DNA of 64,000 nucleotides from Flavobacterium pectinovorum (GTDB taxonomy: Bacteria; Bacteroidota; Bacteroidia; Flavobacteriales; Flavobacteriaceae): contig NZ_RCZH01000019.1 in assembly GCF_006438875.1 (NCBI RefSeq), forward strand, positions 62,001 through 126,000. Direction: 5' to 3'. Shown here in pieces: positions 24,893 to 34,318 of the stretch; the stretch's first letter is position 1, and each line of letters begins with the position of its first letter. The notes under the pieces were generated by a model, which saw only the letters and a program-made list of their open reading frames with translations, made no database searches and was not told where the DNA came from. Both the position numbers and the translations under genes were made by a program.

Positions 24893-26368
24893 ATGAGTAG
24901 CTTATCTCAATCCCACCGAATTTTATTTTTAAATACGTTAGCATTTACAATTTGTTTTGCCTGTTGGACATTAAATGGTGTTTTGGTAACGTATTTGGTT
25001 GATAAAGGAATATTCAACTGGACAATTGTTGAAACAGGCTGGTTACTTGGAATTCCTATTCTATCCGGATCAATTTTCAGACTTCCGATAGGTATATTAA
25101 CTGATAAGTACGGAGGCAAAATTGTTTTTTCTATTTTATTGATGTTGTGTTCAATTCCGCTTTTTCTTCTTCCTTTTGCAGATTCCTTCTGGAGTTTTGC
25201 TGTATTAAGTTTTCTATTTGGTTTAGTAGGGACAAGTTTTGCAGTAGGAATCGGTTATACTTCGGCTTGGTATCCTCAAAACTGGCAGGGAAGGGCTTTA
25301 GGAATTTTCGGAATGGGAAATGCCGGAGCTGCAATTACCACTTTTATAGCACCTACATTATTAAATAACTTTTCAGAAACTGATCCTCAAAACGGATGGA
25401 AAATTCTGCCTGTTATTTATGGGACAGTATTGGTACTTATAGGAATACTGTTTATTGTTTTTGCTAAAAATAAAATCAATTCGGGAGTTTCAAAATCAAT
25501 GAAAGAGTTAATGTCTCCACTTAAAAATATCAGAGTTTGGAGATTTGGAACTTACTACTTTTTAGTTTTTGGCTTTTTTGTAGCCTATTCACAATGGTTA
25601 TTGCCCAATTTTATGAACGTTTATCATACTTCGTTAGTAATGGGCGGAATGTTTGCTACAATGTTCAGTTTGCCTTCTGGAATTATCAGAGCATTTGGAG
25701 GTTATCTATCGGATAAGTTTGGAGCCAGAAAAGTAATGTATTGGGTTTTAGGTTCATCAATTGTGATAAGCTTTTTATTGATGTTCCCGAAAATGGAAAT
25801 TTTTACTGTCGGTCCCGGCGTTCTTTCCGCTACAAATGGTATTGTTACCGAAGTTTCTGCAGAAGCGATTACCGTAAATGGTAAAGAACATAAAATCCAT
25901 AAAAAAGAAATTTCCAACAACGACGATAAAGCAATTTTTCCTGTAAAAAACTCCTGGCAGGAAATCGTCGTAAAACAAAATCAAGAAGTAAAAAAGAAAG
26001 AATTATTAGCTCAGGGCGTCACTCAAATTAAGTTTAGTGCCAATCTCTGGGTGTATGTAATTCTGGTAATCCTTATCGGCATTTCGTGGGGAATTGGTAA
26101 AGCGGCTGTTTATAAACATATTCCGGAATATTTTCCCAATGAAGTTGGTGTTGTAGGAGGAATGGTTGGTTTAATAGGCGGATTAGGAGGGTTTATAGGT
26201 CCCATAATCTTCGGTTACCTTCTTAATTATACCGGACTATGGACCAGTTCATGGATCTTTATTTTCATAGTATCAATTCTCTGTTTGCTTTGGATGCATC
26301 GAACAATTATAAACGGAATGAGAAAAAAATCACCGGATTTCACCAGAGATATAGAACACAATCATTAA
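24893..26368 (+). CDS. narK: NarK-type nitrate/nitrite transporter with periplasmic insert
   Basis: Major facilitator protein of 491 residues with 12 predicted helices and the NarK signature FGMGNAGAAITTF (about 139-151). Between TM9 and TM10, a loop predicted to be periplasmic, there is an insert at about 301-384 rich in beta-strand pattern; part of it (VVKQNQEVKKKELLAQG) looks like a lipoyl or hammerhead motif. A close paralogue is encoded at 51843-53321. First gene of the nitrate-reductase operon, with an FNR-like box in front. Confidence 0.92.
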   Translation: MSSLSQSHRILFLNTLAFTICFACWTLNGVLVTYLVDKGIFNWTIVETGWLLGIPILSGSIFRLPIGILTDKYGGKIVFSILLMLCSIPLFLLPFADSFWSFAVLSFLFGLVGTSFAVGIGYTSAWYPQNWQGRALGIFGMGNAGAAITTFIAPTLLNNFSETDPQNGWKILPVIYGTVLVLIGILFIVFAKNKINSGVSKSMKELMSPLKNIRVWRFGTYYFLVFGFFVAYSQWLLPNFMNVYHTSLVMGGMFATMFSLPSGIIRAFGGYLSDKFGARKVMYWVLGSSIVISFLLMFPKMEIFTVGPGVLSATNGIVTEVSAEAITVNGKEHKIHKKEISNNDDKAIFPVKNSWQEIVVKQNQEVKKKELLAQGVTQIKFSANLWVYVILVILIGISWGIGKAAVYKHIPEYFPNEVGVVGGMVGLIGGLGGFIGPIIFGYLLNYTGLWTSSWIFIFIVSILCLLWMHRTIINGMRKKSPDFTRDIEHNH

Positions 26369-26388
26369 AAATTAAACAAATACAATAT

Positions 26389-27981
26389 ATGAAAACTTGG
26401 TTAGACAAATGGGAACCCGAAGATGAAGCATTTTGGAATTCTACCGGAAGTAAGATTGCCTGGAGAACTTTAATAATAACAACATTAACATTAATATTAT
26501 CTTTTGCCTCCTGGTTTATGATGAGTGTTATTGCCGTAAAATTACCGGGATTAGGTTTTAGTTTTACTAAAGATCAACTTTTTTGGTTAACAGCAATTCC
26601 CGGATTAGCTGCCGGATTCTTAAGAATCATACATACTTTTATTCTGCCAATATTTGGAACACGACATATTGTATCTTTTGCGACAGCAATTAAATTGATT
26701 CCCGTAATTGGGATTGGTTTTGCTGTGATGGATATAAATACTCCGTTTTGGATATTTGCACTTTTAGCTTTTACGACAGGTTTTGGAGGAGGAGATTTCT
26801 CCTCGTATATGCCAAGTACAAGTTTGTTTTTTCCTAAAAGACTTAAAGGTACAGCACTTGGAATTCAGGCAGGAATTGGAAATTTTGGTGTTTCGGTAGC
26901 ACAATTTGTGACACCGCTTATTATCAGCGTTAGCATTTTTGGCGCAGCATCAGTATTTACAAGTATCGATCCTAAAGAAACACTAATGGTTTTTCAGAAT
27001 TCGAGTATAGAAAAGCAAAAAGAAGTTTTTGCAGCACTTGATACAGAAGTGCAAACTAAGATATTATCTAATGTAAAGAAACCAATAATAGATTCCGTAA
27101 GTGCAGCCGTTCGTTCTTTGGATAATACGATCATTTTTACATCATTGCCCATAAAAGTAAAGGCAAAAGCCATCGCTAATGCAAATCCGAAATTGGCAGA
27201 AAAAATATTAAATGATATCAGTCCGAAAAATACAGCAGTTAAAAACACAGAAATATACCTGCAATCGGCAGCATTCTGGTATGTTCCTTTCTTAATCATA
27301 TTATCAATTATAAGCTGGTTCTATTTAAGAAGTATTCCTATGAAAGCGTCTGTTAGAGAACAAATGGACATCTTCTCTAATAAACATACCTGGTATTGTA
27401 CGATTACTTACGTTATGACTTTTGGAACATTTGCAGGTTTATCTGCGGCGTTTCCATTAATGATTAAATTTTTATACGGAGATTTTCCTAACGCACCGGA
27501 TCCTTTAGTATACGCTTTTTATGGTCCACTTATAGGATCAGCGAGCAGGATTGCTTTTGGTTTTGTCGCCGATAGAGTTGGTGGCGCAATACTGACTACA
27601 ATTACAGGATTAGGAATTTTGGCAGGATCGATTCTTTTAGTTACCGAAGGATTGGTAGCACCAACAAGTATGGATCAATTTCCGCTATTTGTAACCGTGA
27701 TTTTAGGAATGTTCTTTTTTACAGGAATCGGAAACGCTGGAACGTTCAGACAATACCCAATTATTTTTGCCGAAAATCAACGTCAGGCAGCAGGAGTTAT
27801 TGGTTGGACGGCGGCAATTGCAGCTTTTGGACCCTTTATATTTTCAAAATTAATTGGAAATAACCTTTCTGCAAATGGTACAGTAAATCAGTTTTTTATA
27901 GGAGTTTCTGTTTTTACTCTTTTGGCGACAGCAATAAATTGGTGGTTCTATAATCGCAAAGGTTGTGAAAAACCAAGTTAA
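26389..27981 (+). CDS. narK: Second NarK-type transporter with helical periplasmic insert
   Basis: I choose the ATG at 26389 (MKTWLDKWEPEDEAFW); a longer frame from 26239 would overlap narK1 by 130 bp. This gives 530 residues. NarK signatures include GGGDFSSYMPSTSLFFPKR and GIGNFGVSVAQF. A charged helical segment at about 193-290 sits between TM5 and TM6, on the predicted periplasmic side. Tandem narK genes of different types occur in several nitrate reducers, one often acting as nitrate/proton symporter and the other as nitrate/nitrite exchanger. Which is which cannot be decided here. Confidence 0.9.
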   Translation: MKTWLDKWEPEDEAFWNSTGSKIAWRTLIITTLTLILSFASWFMMSVIAVKLPGLGFSFTKDQLFWLTAIPGLAAGFLRIIHTFILPIFGTRHIVSFATAIKLIPVIGIGFAVMDINTPFWIFALLAFTTGFGGGDFSSYMPSTSLFFPKRLKGTALGIQAGIGNFGVSVAQFVTPLIISVSIFGAASVFTSIDPKETLMVFQNSSIEKQKEVFAALDTEVQTKILSNVKKPIIDSVSAAVRSLDNTIIFTSLPIKVKAKAIANANPKLAEKILNDISPKNTAVKNTEIYLQSAAFWYVPFLIILSIISWFYLRSIPMKASVREQMDIFSNKHTWYCTITYVMTFGTFAGLSAAFPLMIKFLYGDFPNAPDPLVYAFYGPLIGSASRIAFGFVADRVGGAILTTITGLGILAGSILLVTEGLVAPTSMDQFPLFVTVILGMFFFTGIGNAGTFRQYPIIFAENQRQAAGVIGWTAAIAAFGPFIFSKLIGNNLSANGTVNQFFIGVSVFTLLATAINWWFYNRKGCEKPS

Positions 27982-28008
27982 GAAGTAATCATTAAATTAA
28001 AATTAAGG

Positions 28009-29061
28009 ATGAAAAATAAAACGTTTAATACCAAAGCTTTACTTGTTGCAACTCTGGTTTCGGCATTAACTATAGTATTAGTTTTTTACGGATCCAGACA
28101 ACTGCAAAATTTTGATGCAGCATTAGTTACCTACTTGTTTGGAACAATATTCGCTTTCTTCGGAATTGTATATCGTTATACAGTTTGGTTGCAGCGTCCG
28201 CCAACATGGATGTATTTTAAACGCAGTCTTAAATTTCTTTTTACGGGAAAAATAATCCAACATTTGTGGTTTTTAGGCAAGGAATCTGTTGAAAATATAG
28301 TCGTTCAAAAATTCATTTATCCACGAAGTAAATACCGTTGGGCAGCCCATTTTTGTATTGCATTAGGATGTATGTCAGCATTTGCAATTACAATTCCGTT
28401 AACCTTCGGGTGGATTCATTTTACATTGGCACAAGATTCCATTTCAATTTACGAAGCACATTTCTTTGGTTTCAAAATGATGGATTTTAAGATTGGGTCA
28501 TTCTTGGCATTTTTAATCTTTCATGCCCTAAACTGGTCTTCGTGGTTAGTAATATTTGGATCTGTTTATTATTTAAGAAGACGATTAACAAACCCTGGTT
28601 TAATTGCAACTCAATCTTTTGAAGGTGATTTATTGCCACTTATTCTGTTGATAGCAATATCAGTTACAGGTTTGTGTCTTACCTATTCTTACCAGTTCAT
28701 GAAAGGATTTGCATATGATTTCTTAGCAGTAATTCATGCCGTAACCGTAATCATGTTTTTGATATGGATTCCTTTTGGGAAATTCTTCCATATTATTCAG
28801 CGTCCGGCGCAGATTGGAGCGCATATTTATAAAAAAGAAGGAATAAAACAAGGAATGGCAGTTTGTCCCCATACAGGCGAAGAATTTGCGACTAAACTTC
28901 ATATAAACGATTTGAAAATTGTCACCAAACAATTAGGATTTGACTTTACTCATGAAGATGGAACGTCACATTTAGATTTAAGCCCTGAAGGAAAAAGATC
29001 ACGCTTGGCGCAGGCGCATCTAAAAGCAAGATTAGAGAATGGTGGGAAGTTATTTGGATAA
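28009..29061 (+). CDS. Membrane cytochrome-like subunit of the nitrate reductase
   Basis: 350 residues with about five membrane helices (first near 9-31) and several helix histidines (for example in HFCIALG, FHALNWSSW and VIHAVTV), which could ligate haem b as in NarI-like subunits. The C-terminal 90 residues are soluble and contain CPHTGEEF. Its place between narK and the molybdopterin subunit suggests it passes electrons from quinol to the reductase. I do not recognise an exact named family. Confidence 0.75.
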   Translation: MKNKTFNTKALLVATLVSALTIVLVFYGSRQLQNFDAALVTYLFGTIFAFFGIVYRYTVWLQRPPTWMYFKRSLKFLFTGKIIQHLWFLGKESVENIVVQKFIYPRSKYRWAAHFCIALGCMSAFAITIPLTFGWIHFTLAQDSISIYEAHFFGFKMMDFKIGSFLAFLIFHALNWSSWLVIFGSVYYLRRRLTNPGLIATQSFEGDLLPLILLIAISVTGLCLTYSYQFMKGFAYDFLAVIHAVTVIMFLIWIPFGKFFHIIQRPAQIGAHIYKKEGIKQGMAVCPHTGEEFATKLHINDLKIVTKQLGFDFTHEDGTSHLDLSPEGKRSRLAQAHLKARLENGGKLFG

Positions 29062-29062
29062 A

Positions 29063-29200
29063 AAAACACAGTTTTCAGTCACAGTTTACAGTGACAGTTT
29101 GTACATGGCGACAATAGTTTACAGATCTATTTTGTAAATAACGATGATAGTTTACACGCTGAGACTGAAAACTGAGACTGAAAACTAAGAACTAAAAATA
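29063..29200. repeat. Short-word repeat (CAGTTTTCAGTC / GACTGAAAACTG)
   Basis: Inverted and direct copies of ACAGTTT and GACTGAAAACT words fill the 144-bp gap inside the operon. Confidence 0.65.
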
Positions 29201-29205
29201 AAAAT

Positions 29206-31422
29206 ATGGCAAAATTACCCGTATCAACTGAAAAAATTATTGAAGATTTTGGTCCTCATTTAAATTATGCACCCAAAGATGGTTATGTAGGTAGAGATGA
29301 GCCGGATAGTTTAGTAAAAACGCATTGTTGCTTTTGCGGAATGCAATGTGGAATTCAATTATCAGTAAAAGATAATAAAGTAGTTGGTTTTGAACCTTGG
29401 ATGGAATTTCCTTTCAATGAAGGACGTTTATGTCCAAAAGGAGTTCAGCGCTATTTGCAAAATAATCATCCCGATCGTCTTTTGCATCCCATAAAAAGAG
29501 TAGAAGGAAAAGGATTTGAAAAAACTTCCTGGGATGAAGCAATGGATAAAACAGTATCTGAAATAAAAAGGATTCAGGAAAAATACGGTAAACATGCTTT
29601 CTCAATGTTATCCGGAGTATCATTAACCAATGAAAAAAGTTATCTCGTTGGAAAGTTTGCCCGAGTAGCCTTAAAAACCAGAAATCTGGATTATAATGGT
29701 AGACTCTGCATGGTAAGTGCGGGAGCAGGAAATAAAAAAGCCTTTGGTTTAGATCGAGCTTCAAACAATTATTCTGATTTAGAATATGCCGAAGTAATCA
29801 TTGTAGCCGGAGCAAATATCAGTGAAACTTTTCCAACATTAACCCATTGGATTTGGAAAGCCAGAGATCGTGGTGCCAAATTAATTGTCATCGATCCAAG
29901 AATGATTCCGTTAGCCAGAACCGCCGATGTGCATCTTGATGTAAAACCCGGAACAGACTCGGCATTATATGGAGCAATGCTTAAGTATCTTGTAGATCAC
30001 GATATGCTCGACCATGATTTTATAGACAATTATACCTCAGGATTTCAGGAAACAATAGATGCCGTAAAAGAGTATACGCTGGAATGGGCAGAAGAAGTTA
30101 CAGGAATTGACAAAAATAAAATAAAAGAAGCTGCCGAATTATGGGGAAAAGCTAAAACTAGTTTTCTACTTCATGCACGTGGAATCGAACACCATTCAAA
30201 AGGAGTTGATAATGTTTTAGGTTGTATAAATCTAGTGCTCGCAACCGGAAGAATTGGCAGACCATATTGCGGATACGGAACAATAACAGGACAAGGAAAC
30301 GGACAAGGCGGAAGAGAACATGGACATAAATGTGATCAATTACCCGGAAATCGTGATATTGAGAATCCGGAACATAGAAAATATATTTCGGAGGTTTGGG
30401 GAATCGATGAAAAAGATATGCCCGGAAAAGGATTAACGGCTTATGAAATTATAGAAGCGATTCATAGAGACGAAATCAAAGGATTAATTTCTATTTGTTT
30501 CAATCCATTAGTTTCATTGCCCAACAATAATTATGTACGATCGGCCCTTGAAAAATTAGAATTTTACGTTTGTATTGATTTCTTTTTGAATGAAACGGCC
30601 CGTCATGCTGATATTGTTTTAGCCGGTTCTTTACAGGAAGAAGAAGAAGGAACAACGACATCTGCAGAAGGTCGTGTAATACGTATTCGTCAGGCTGTAA
30701 CACCTCCGGGAGAAGCAAGAACTGATACTTCTATTTTGTTGGAAATTGCCAAGAGATTGGGCGAAGAAGATAAGTTTACATATGATAATAGTGAAGCTAT
30801 TTTTAATGAATTGCGTGTTGCTTCAAAAGGTGGAACAGCAGATTATTTTGGAATATCTTATAAAAAAATAGAAGATAATATGGGCGTTTTTTGGCCTTGT
30901 CCAACAGACGATCATCCCGGAACACCAAGATTATGGGAAGATAAAAAATTTGCGACACCGGACAAAAAAGCACACTTTAATCCGGCACCTTATAAATTAC
31001 CGGGCGAAGTTACAGATGATGAATATCCTGTTATTTTAACCACAGGTCGTGTGGTTTCTCAATATTTAAGCGGAACCCAGACACGGAGAATTGGTAAATT
31101 GGTAGACCAATTTCCTGAACCACTTTTAGAGATTCATCCGGAACTGGCTTTGAAATATGGAATCAAACAACACGAATTAGTAAGGGTTGCAACGCGACGT
31201 GGAGAAGGGATTTTCCCTGCAAATATCGTAGAAACCATTAGAAAAGATACCATTTTTATTCCCTACCATTGGCCTGGAGCCAAATCTGCAAATCAATTAA
31301 CAACAGGAACTTTAGATCCAATTTCAAAAATTCCGGAATTTAAAGTTTGTGCCTGCTTATTAGATCCGTTAGGAGAAATAGCACCATCATCAAAAGAATC
31401 AGAAGCATATGCAAGTGTTTAA
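29206..31422 (+). CDS. Molybdopterin nitrate reductase catalytic subunit
   Basis: 738 residues, with no Tat signal, so probably cytoplasmic. An N-terminal [4Fe-4S] site is formed by C41, C44, C48 and C76; C168 in [10 protein letters not shown] is the expected Mo ligand, as in NapA/NasA-type enzymes. The molybdopterin oxidoreductase domain (about 95-550) and the C-terminal dinucleotide-binding domain (about 610-730, [16 protein letters not shown]) are complete. The operon also encodes NarK proteins, a four-cluster Fe-S protein, a Rieske protein and a cytochrome-like subunit. Nitrate as substrate is inferred from this context. Confidence 0.88.
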   Translation: MAKLPVSTEKIIEDFGPHLNYAPKDGYVGRDEPDSLVKTHCCFCGMQCGIQLSVKDNKVVGFEPWMEFPFNEGRLCPKGVQRYLQNNHPDRLLHPIKRVEGKGFEKTSWDEAMDKTVSEIKRIQEKYGKHAFSMLSGVSLTNEKSYLVGKFARVALKTRNLDYNGRLCMVSAGAGNKKAFGLDRASNNYSDLEYAEVIIVAGANISETFPTLTHWIWKARDRGAKLIVIDPRMIPLARTADVHLDVKPGTDSALYGAMLKYLVDHDMLDHDFIDNYTSGFQETIDAVKEYTLEWAEEVTGIDKNKIKEAAELWGKAKTSFLLHARGIEHHSKGVDNVLGCINLVLATGRIGRPYCGYGTITGQGNGQGGREHGHKCDQLPGNRDIENPEHRKYISEVWGIDEKDMPGKGLTAYEIIEAIHRDEIKGLISICFNPLVSLPNNNYVRSALEKLEFYVCIDFFLNETARHADIVLAGSLQEEEEGTTTSAEGRVIRIRQAVTPPGEARTDTSILLEIAKRLGEEDKFTYDNSEAIFNELRVASKGGTADYFGISYKKIEDNMGVFWPCPTDDHPGTPRLWEDKKFATPDKKAHFNPAPYKLPGEVTDDEYPVILTTGRVVSQYLSGTQTRRIGKLVDQFPEPLLEIHPELALKYGIKQHELVRVATRRGEGIFPANIVETIRKDTIFIPYHWPGAKSANQLTTGTLDPISKIPEFKVCACLLDPLGEIAPSSKESEAYASV

Positions 31423-31439
31423 GCTATAAAAACGAAATT

Positions 31440-32009
31440 ATGAATTGGACTAATTTTAATAGAAATGAAGAGTTTTTTGTAGATCTGCAACGCTGTATTG
31501 GTTGTAAGGCCTGCGAAATGGCTTGTGCTGAATGTGAAACTAACGGACAAGAATCATTGATTAGTGTGAATTATGTCGAGCGTTCTTCAACAATTCAAAC
31601 CACTGTACAAGTTTGTATGCATTGCGAAGATCCGGTCTGTGCAAACGTATGTCCTGCCGATGCCATTTCGCAAGACGAATTTGGAATTGTTCATACCGCA
31701 AATACAGAAAGATGTATTGGCTGCTCGAACTGTGTTATAGCATGTCCGTTTGGAGTTCCTAAAAAAATGGAAGAATATGATTTGATGATGAAATGTACCA
31801 TGTGTTATGACAGAACAAGCGTTGGTAAAAAACCAATGTGTGCCACTGTTTGTCCAAGTGGAGCTTTGTTTTATGGAACAAGAGCAGAAATGGAAGAAAT
31901 GAGACCTAATAGTTCCCCAATCAATACCTTCATATTCGGACAAGAAACAGTAAATACCAAAGTAAACATTATGATGCCAAAAGGCAGTAATGAATTAAGA
32001 ATTTATTAA
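31440..32009 (+). CDS. Four [4Fe-4S] ferredoxin-like electron-transfer subunit
   Basis: I choose the ATG at 31440 (MNWTNFNRNEE), 17 bp after the catalytic subunit stop; an upstream frame from 31347 overlaps that gene. The 189 residues carry four cysteine motifs typical of the DmsB/NrfC group: CIGCKACEMAC, CMHCEDPVCANVC, CIGCSNCVIAC and CTMC with a distant CATVCP. It should wire the molybdopterin subunit to the membrane or Rieske partner. The protein has no export signal. Confidence 0.9.
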   Translation: MNWTNFNRNEEFFVDLQRCIGCKACEMACAECETNGQESLISVNYVERSSTIQTTVQVCMHCEDPVCANVCPADAISQDEFGIVHTANTERCIGCSNCVIACPFGVPKKMEEYDLMMKCTMCYDRTSVGKKPMCATVCPSGALFYGTRAEMEEMRPNSSPINTFIFGQETVNTKVNIMMPKGSNELRIY

Positions 32010-32019
32010 ATCTAAATCC

Positions 32020-32532
32020 ATGTCAAAAGAAGATAACCTAAATGAAAACTGGAAAAAAGATTTCCCAATAAAAAAACAAGAATCTACCCAAGTAAGCCGA
32101 CGTGACTTTGCTAAATTTCTAACTTTTGTTTCCGGAGGATTAATGGCAGGAAGCGGATTTGTTGCGGTAAAAGCTTTTTTGATACCAAAAGAAGGTGTAC
32201 AAGGAGAACATTTTATATGCAATATCGAAGATGTGCCAGTAGGAGGAACTCGTGGATTTGTAATTGAAGGTAGTACAATACCTTATATTTTAATACATCT
32301 CGAAAGCGGAGATTTTAGAGCTTATGAGCAAAAATGCACCCATTTATCTTGTTCTGTTTTCTATAAACCCGGAACCGGAATCATACATTGTCCTTGTCAT
32401 GAAGGCTCATTTGATGCCATGACCGGCGATGTAATTGCGGGACCGCCGCCAAGAGCTTTACCGCAATTAGAAGTGTTTTTTAAAGACAATCAAGTCTTTG
32501 TAAAAGCATATGCAGAAAATAAAAATAGTTAG
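32020..32532 (+). CDS. Tat-targeted Rieske [2Fe-2S] protein
   Basis: 170 residues. The N-terminus has a twin-arginine motif SRRDFAKF followed by a hydrophobic stretch (about 33-55), so it is probably membrane-anchored with its cluster outside. Rieske ligands are in KCTHLSC and HCPCHEG (C-T-H and C-P-C-H). It lies 10 bp after the ferredoxin gene. A Rieske protein on the outer face together with a cytochrome-like subunit resembles a cytochrome bc-type quinol-oxidising module, unusual for a nitrate reductase operon. Confidence 0.9.
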   Translation: MSKEDNLNENWKKDFPIKKQESTQVSRRDFAKFLTFVSGGLMAGSGFVAVKAFLIPKEGVQGEHFICNIEDVPVGGTRGFVIEGSTIPYILIHLESGDFRAYEQKCTHLSCSVFYKPGTGIIHCPCHEGSFDAMTGDVIAGPPPRALPQLEVFFKDNQVFVKAYAENKNS

Positions 32533-32555
32533 ATAAATCCTAAAAATGAATCGAC

Positions 32556-32804
32556 ATGAGCACTTTTAGAAAAAGTCAAAATCGCGCAAATCCAAATAAG
32601 TTAAACAATATACTTTCGACACTTATTTTTATTTTGATATTAAACGTAAGTATTCAAATTTGGCTGTTATATGCTTCCCTGAATAATGCACTTGACCATA
32701 ACAATGAAATCTTGTTACCGGCATTTATAGCTTCGGCAATTCTGTTTTTTATAGGTTTTTCATGGTTATATTACTTGCCAACCGGAAATTTTCGAAACAA
32801 ATAA
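32556..32804 (+). CDS. Small two-helix membrane protein of the nitrate reductase operon
   Basis: 82 residues with two predicted membrane helices (about 19-42 and 54-73) and a short charged N-terminus. It follows the Rieske gene by 23 bp and is the last gene of the operon. It may be a small structural subunit. It may belong to the DUF6755 type, but I cannot confirm that from memory. Confidence 0.75.
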   Translation: MSTFRKSQNRANPNKLNNILSTLIFILILNVSIQIWLLYASLNNALDHNNEILLPAFIASAILFFIGFSWLYYLPTGNFRNK

Positions 32805-32926
32805 TTTGAAGCTTCCATAATTTTAATGACTTGTAAAAGCTATTTGATTGGTTTTTCTGAATTAATTCAAAGAATTAAGCTTAAATTTATAATCTTTTAA
32901 AAATTTAGACTACCAATGATTTTAAC

Positions 32927-32942
32927 TAAGTATAAATACTTA
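32927..32942 (+). promoter_or_regulatory. Nitrate-regulon inverted repeat at moeA
   Basis: TAAGTA-TAAA-TACTTA, overlapping by 2 bp the -7 element TATATTTG (32941-32948). The same arrangement occurs at nirB and at the assimilatory nitrate reductase. TACTTAT also fits the E. coli NarL heptamer TACYYMT. Confidence 0.65.
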
Positions 32943-32955
32943 TATTTGTAATAAG

Positions 32956-32973
32956 TATTTATCGCGATAAATA
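32956..32973 (+). promoter_or_regulatory. 18-bp perfect palindrome before moeA
   Basis: TATTTATCGCGATAAATA ends 11 bp before the moeA ATG and follows the predicted promoter. It could be an operator or an RNA hairpin masking the start. Confidence 0.5.
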
Positions 32974-32984
32974 AAATAGCAACC

Positions 32985-34157
32985 ATGATTCAAGTTGAAG
33001 AAGCATTATCAATTATAGCAGAGAATAGCACCAACATGCCAATTCAGAAAATAGCAGTCAGTAAAGCACTTGGCTACGTTTTGGCAGAAACAGTTTATTC
33101 TCCTATCAACATGCCGCCTTTTCGTCAGTCGGCGATGGATGGATATGCTTTTATTCACAGCGAAAGACATCAGTACGATATTGTTGGTATTTCGCAAGCC
33201 GGAGATCATTCCAATTTAAAACTGAACCCGAACGAAACAGTCCGCATTTTTACAGGTGCTTTTGTGCCTGATAATGCAGATACAGTAATAATGCAGGAAC
33301 ATGTAATGGCTAATGATAAATCAATTTTGATTACTATTATGCCGGAGCAGTTTGCAAATGTTCGAAGTAAAGGAGAACAAATTCAAAAAGAAGAGGTTGT
33401 CTTTGAAGCTAATACTTTAATTACACCGGCAGCAATTGGATTTTTGGCTTGTTTGGGAATTACAGAAATTGAGGTTTATAAAAAGCCAAAAGTTACCATT
33501 TTAGTAACGGGAAACGAATTAGTAGAACCCGGAAAAAAATTATCTAAAGGAAAAATTTACGAAAGCAACTCCGTTATGCTGGAAGCAGCGCTCCAAACAA
33601 TTGGAATAAAGAAGACAAAAGTTTACAAAGTAAAAGATAGCCTGAAAGCGACTAAAAAAGCACTAAAAAGCATTTTAAAAAAAAGCGATATAATATTAGT
33701 TTCCGGAGGGATTTCTGTTGGGGATTATGATTTTGTAAAAGAAGCTTTATTAGAAAATGGAGTAGAAGAACTTTTTTATAAAATCAATCAAAAACCCGGA
33801 AAACCAATGTTTTTTGGATCTAAAAATGAAACTTTGGTATTTGCGTTACCAGGAAATCCGGCTTCGTCACTTACTAATTTTTACATTTACGTTTATCCTG
33901 CAATCAAAAACAGAATGGGTTTCTCAGATACTCATCTTCCAAAATTAGTTCGAAAATTAAACACTTCATTTACCAATACAACCGGAAAAACATTGTTTTT
34001 AAAAGCATTGTATGATGAAACAAATGTGACAATTTTAGAAAGCCAGAGTTCAGCAATGCTCAACACATTTGCAATTGCAAACAGTTTGTTAATTGTTCCA
34101 TATGATACAGAAAACCTTAAAAAAGGTGAGCTTGTAACTTTATTACCAATTGATTAG
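32985..34157 (+). CDS. moeA: Molybdopterin molybdenumtransferase
   Basis: Inserts molybdate into adenylated molybdopterin. 390 residues with N-terminal MoeA domains (PPFRQSAMDGYAF at about 44-56), a MoCF/MogA-like fold in the middle (ILVTGNELV ... GKIYESNS ... VSGGISVGDYDFV) and a C-terminal beta domain from about 320. It is the first gene of the cofactor cluster and supplies Mo cofactor to both nitrate reductases in the window. The promoter carries the nitrate-regulon inverted repeat. Confidence 0.95.
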   Translation: MIQVEEALSIIAENSTNMPIQKIAVSKALGYVLAETVYSPINMPPFRQSAMDGYAFIHSERHQYDIVGISQAGDHSNLKLNPNETVRIFTGAFVPDNADTVIMQEHVMANDKSILITIMPEQFANVRSKGEQIQKEEVVFEANTLITPAAIGFLACLGITEIEVYKKPKVTILVTGNELVEPGKKLSKGKIYESNSVMLEAALQTIGIKKTKVYKVKDSLKATKKALKSILKKSDIILVSGGISVGDYDFVKEALLENGVEELFYKINQKPGKPMFFGSKNETLVFALPGNPASSLTNFYIYVYPAIKNRMGFSDTHLPKLVRKLNTSFTNTTGKTLFLKALYDETNVTILESQSSAMLNTFAIANSLLIVPYDTENLKKGELVTLLPID

Positions 34158-34159
34158 AG

Positions 34160-34318
34160 CGAATTTTTATAATTAGAGAATTAGGCAATTAGAAAATTAG
34201 ATAATTAATTTGAAATACGAAATGCAGTATGTAAAATTAAACATACAGCATAAACTTGAAACCTGAAACAAGATTCTTTGAAACTTGACACAAAAATAAA
34301 CCTGAAACAAAAGAATAA
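34160..34318. repeat. Short-word repeats (AATTAGA; TTGAAACCTGAAAC)
   Basis: Iterated AATTAG words at about 34172-34208 and CCTGAAAC / CTTGAAAC words at 34255-34313. The same words recur at about 35195, 43330-43370, 43775-43812, 54236-54280 and 54495-54540. Confidence 0.6.

Noticed and set aside
26239-26388. N-terminal extension of the second NarK
   Set aside because: It would overlap narK1 by 130 bp and adds residues unlike a NarK start. The ATG at 26389 follows narK1 directly and gives a normal N-terminus.
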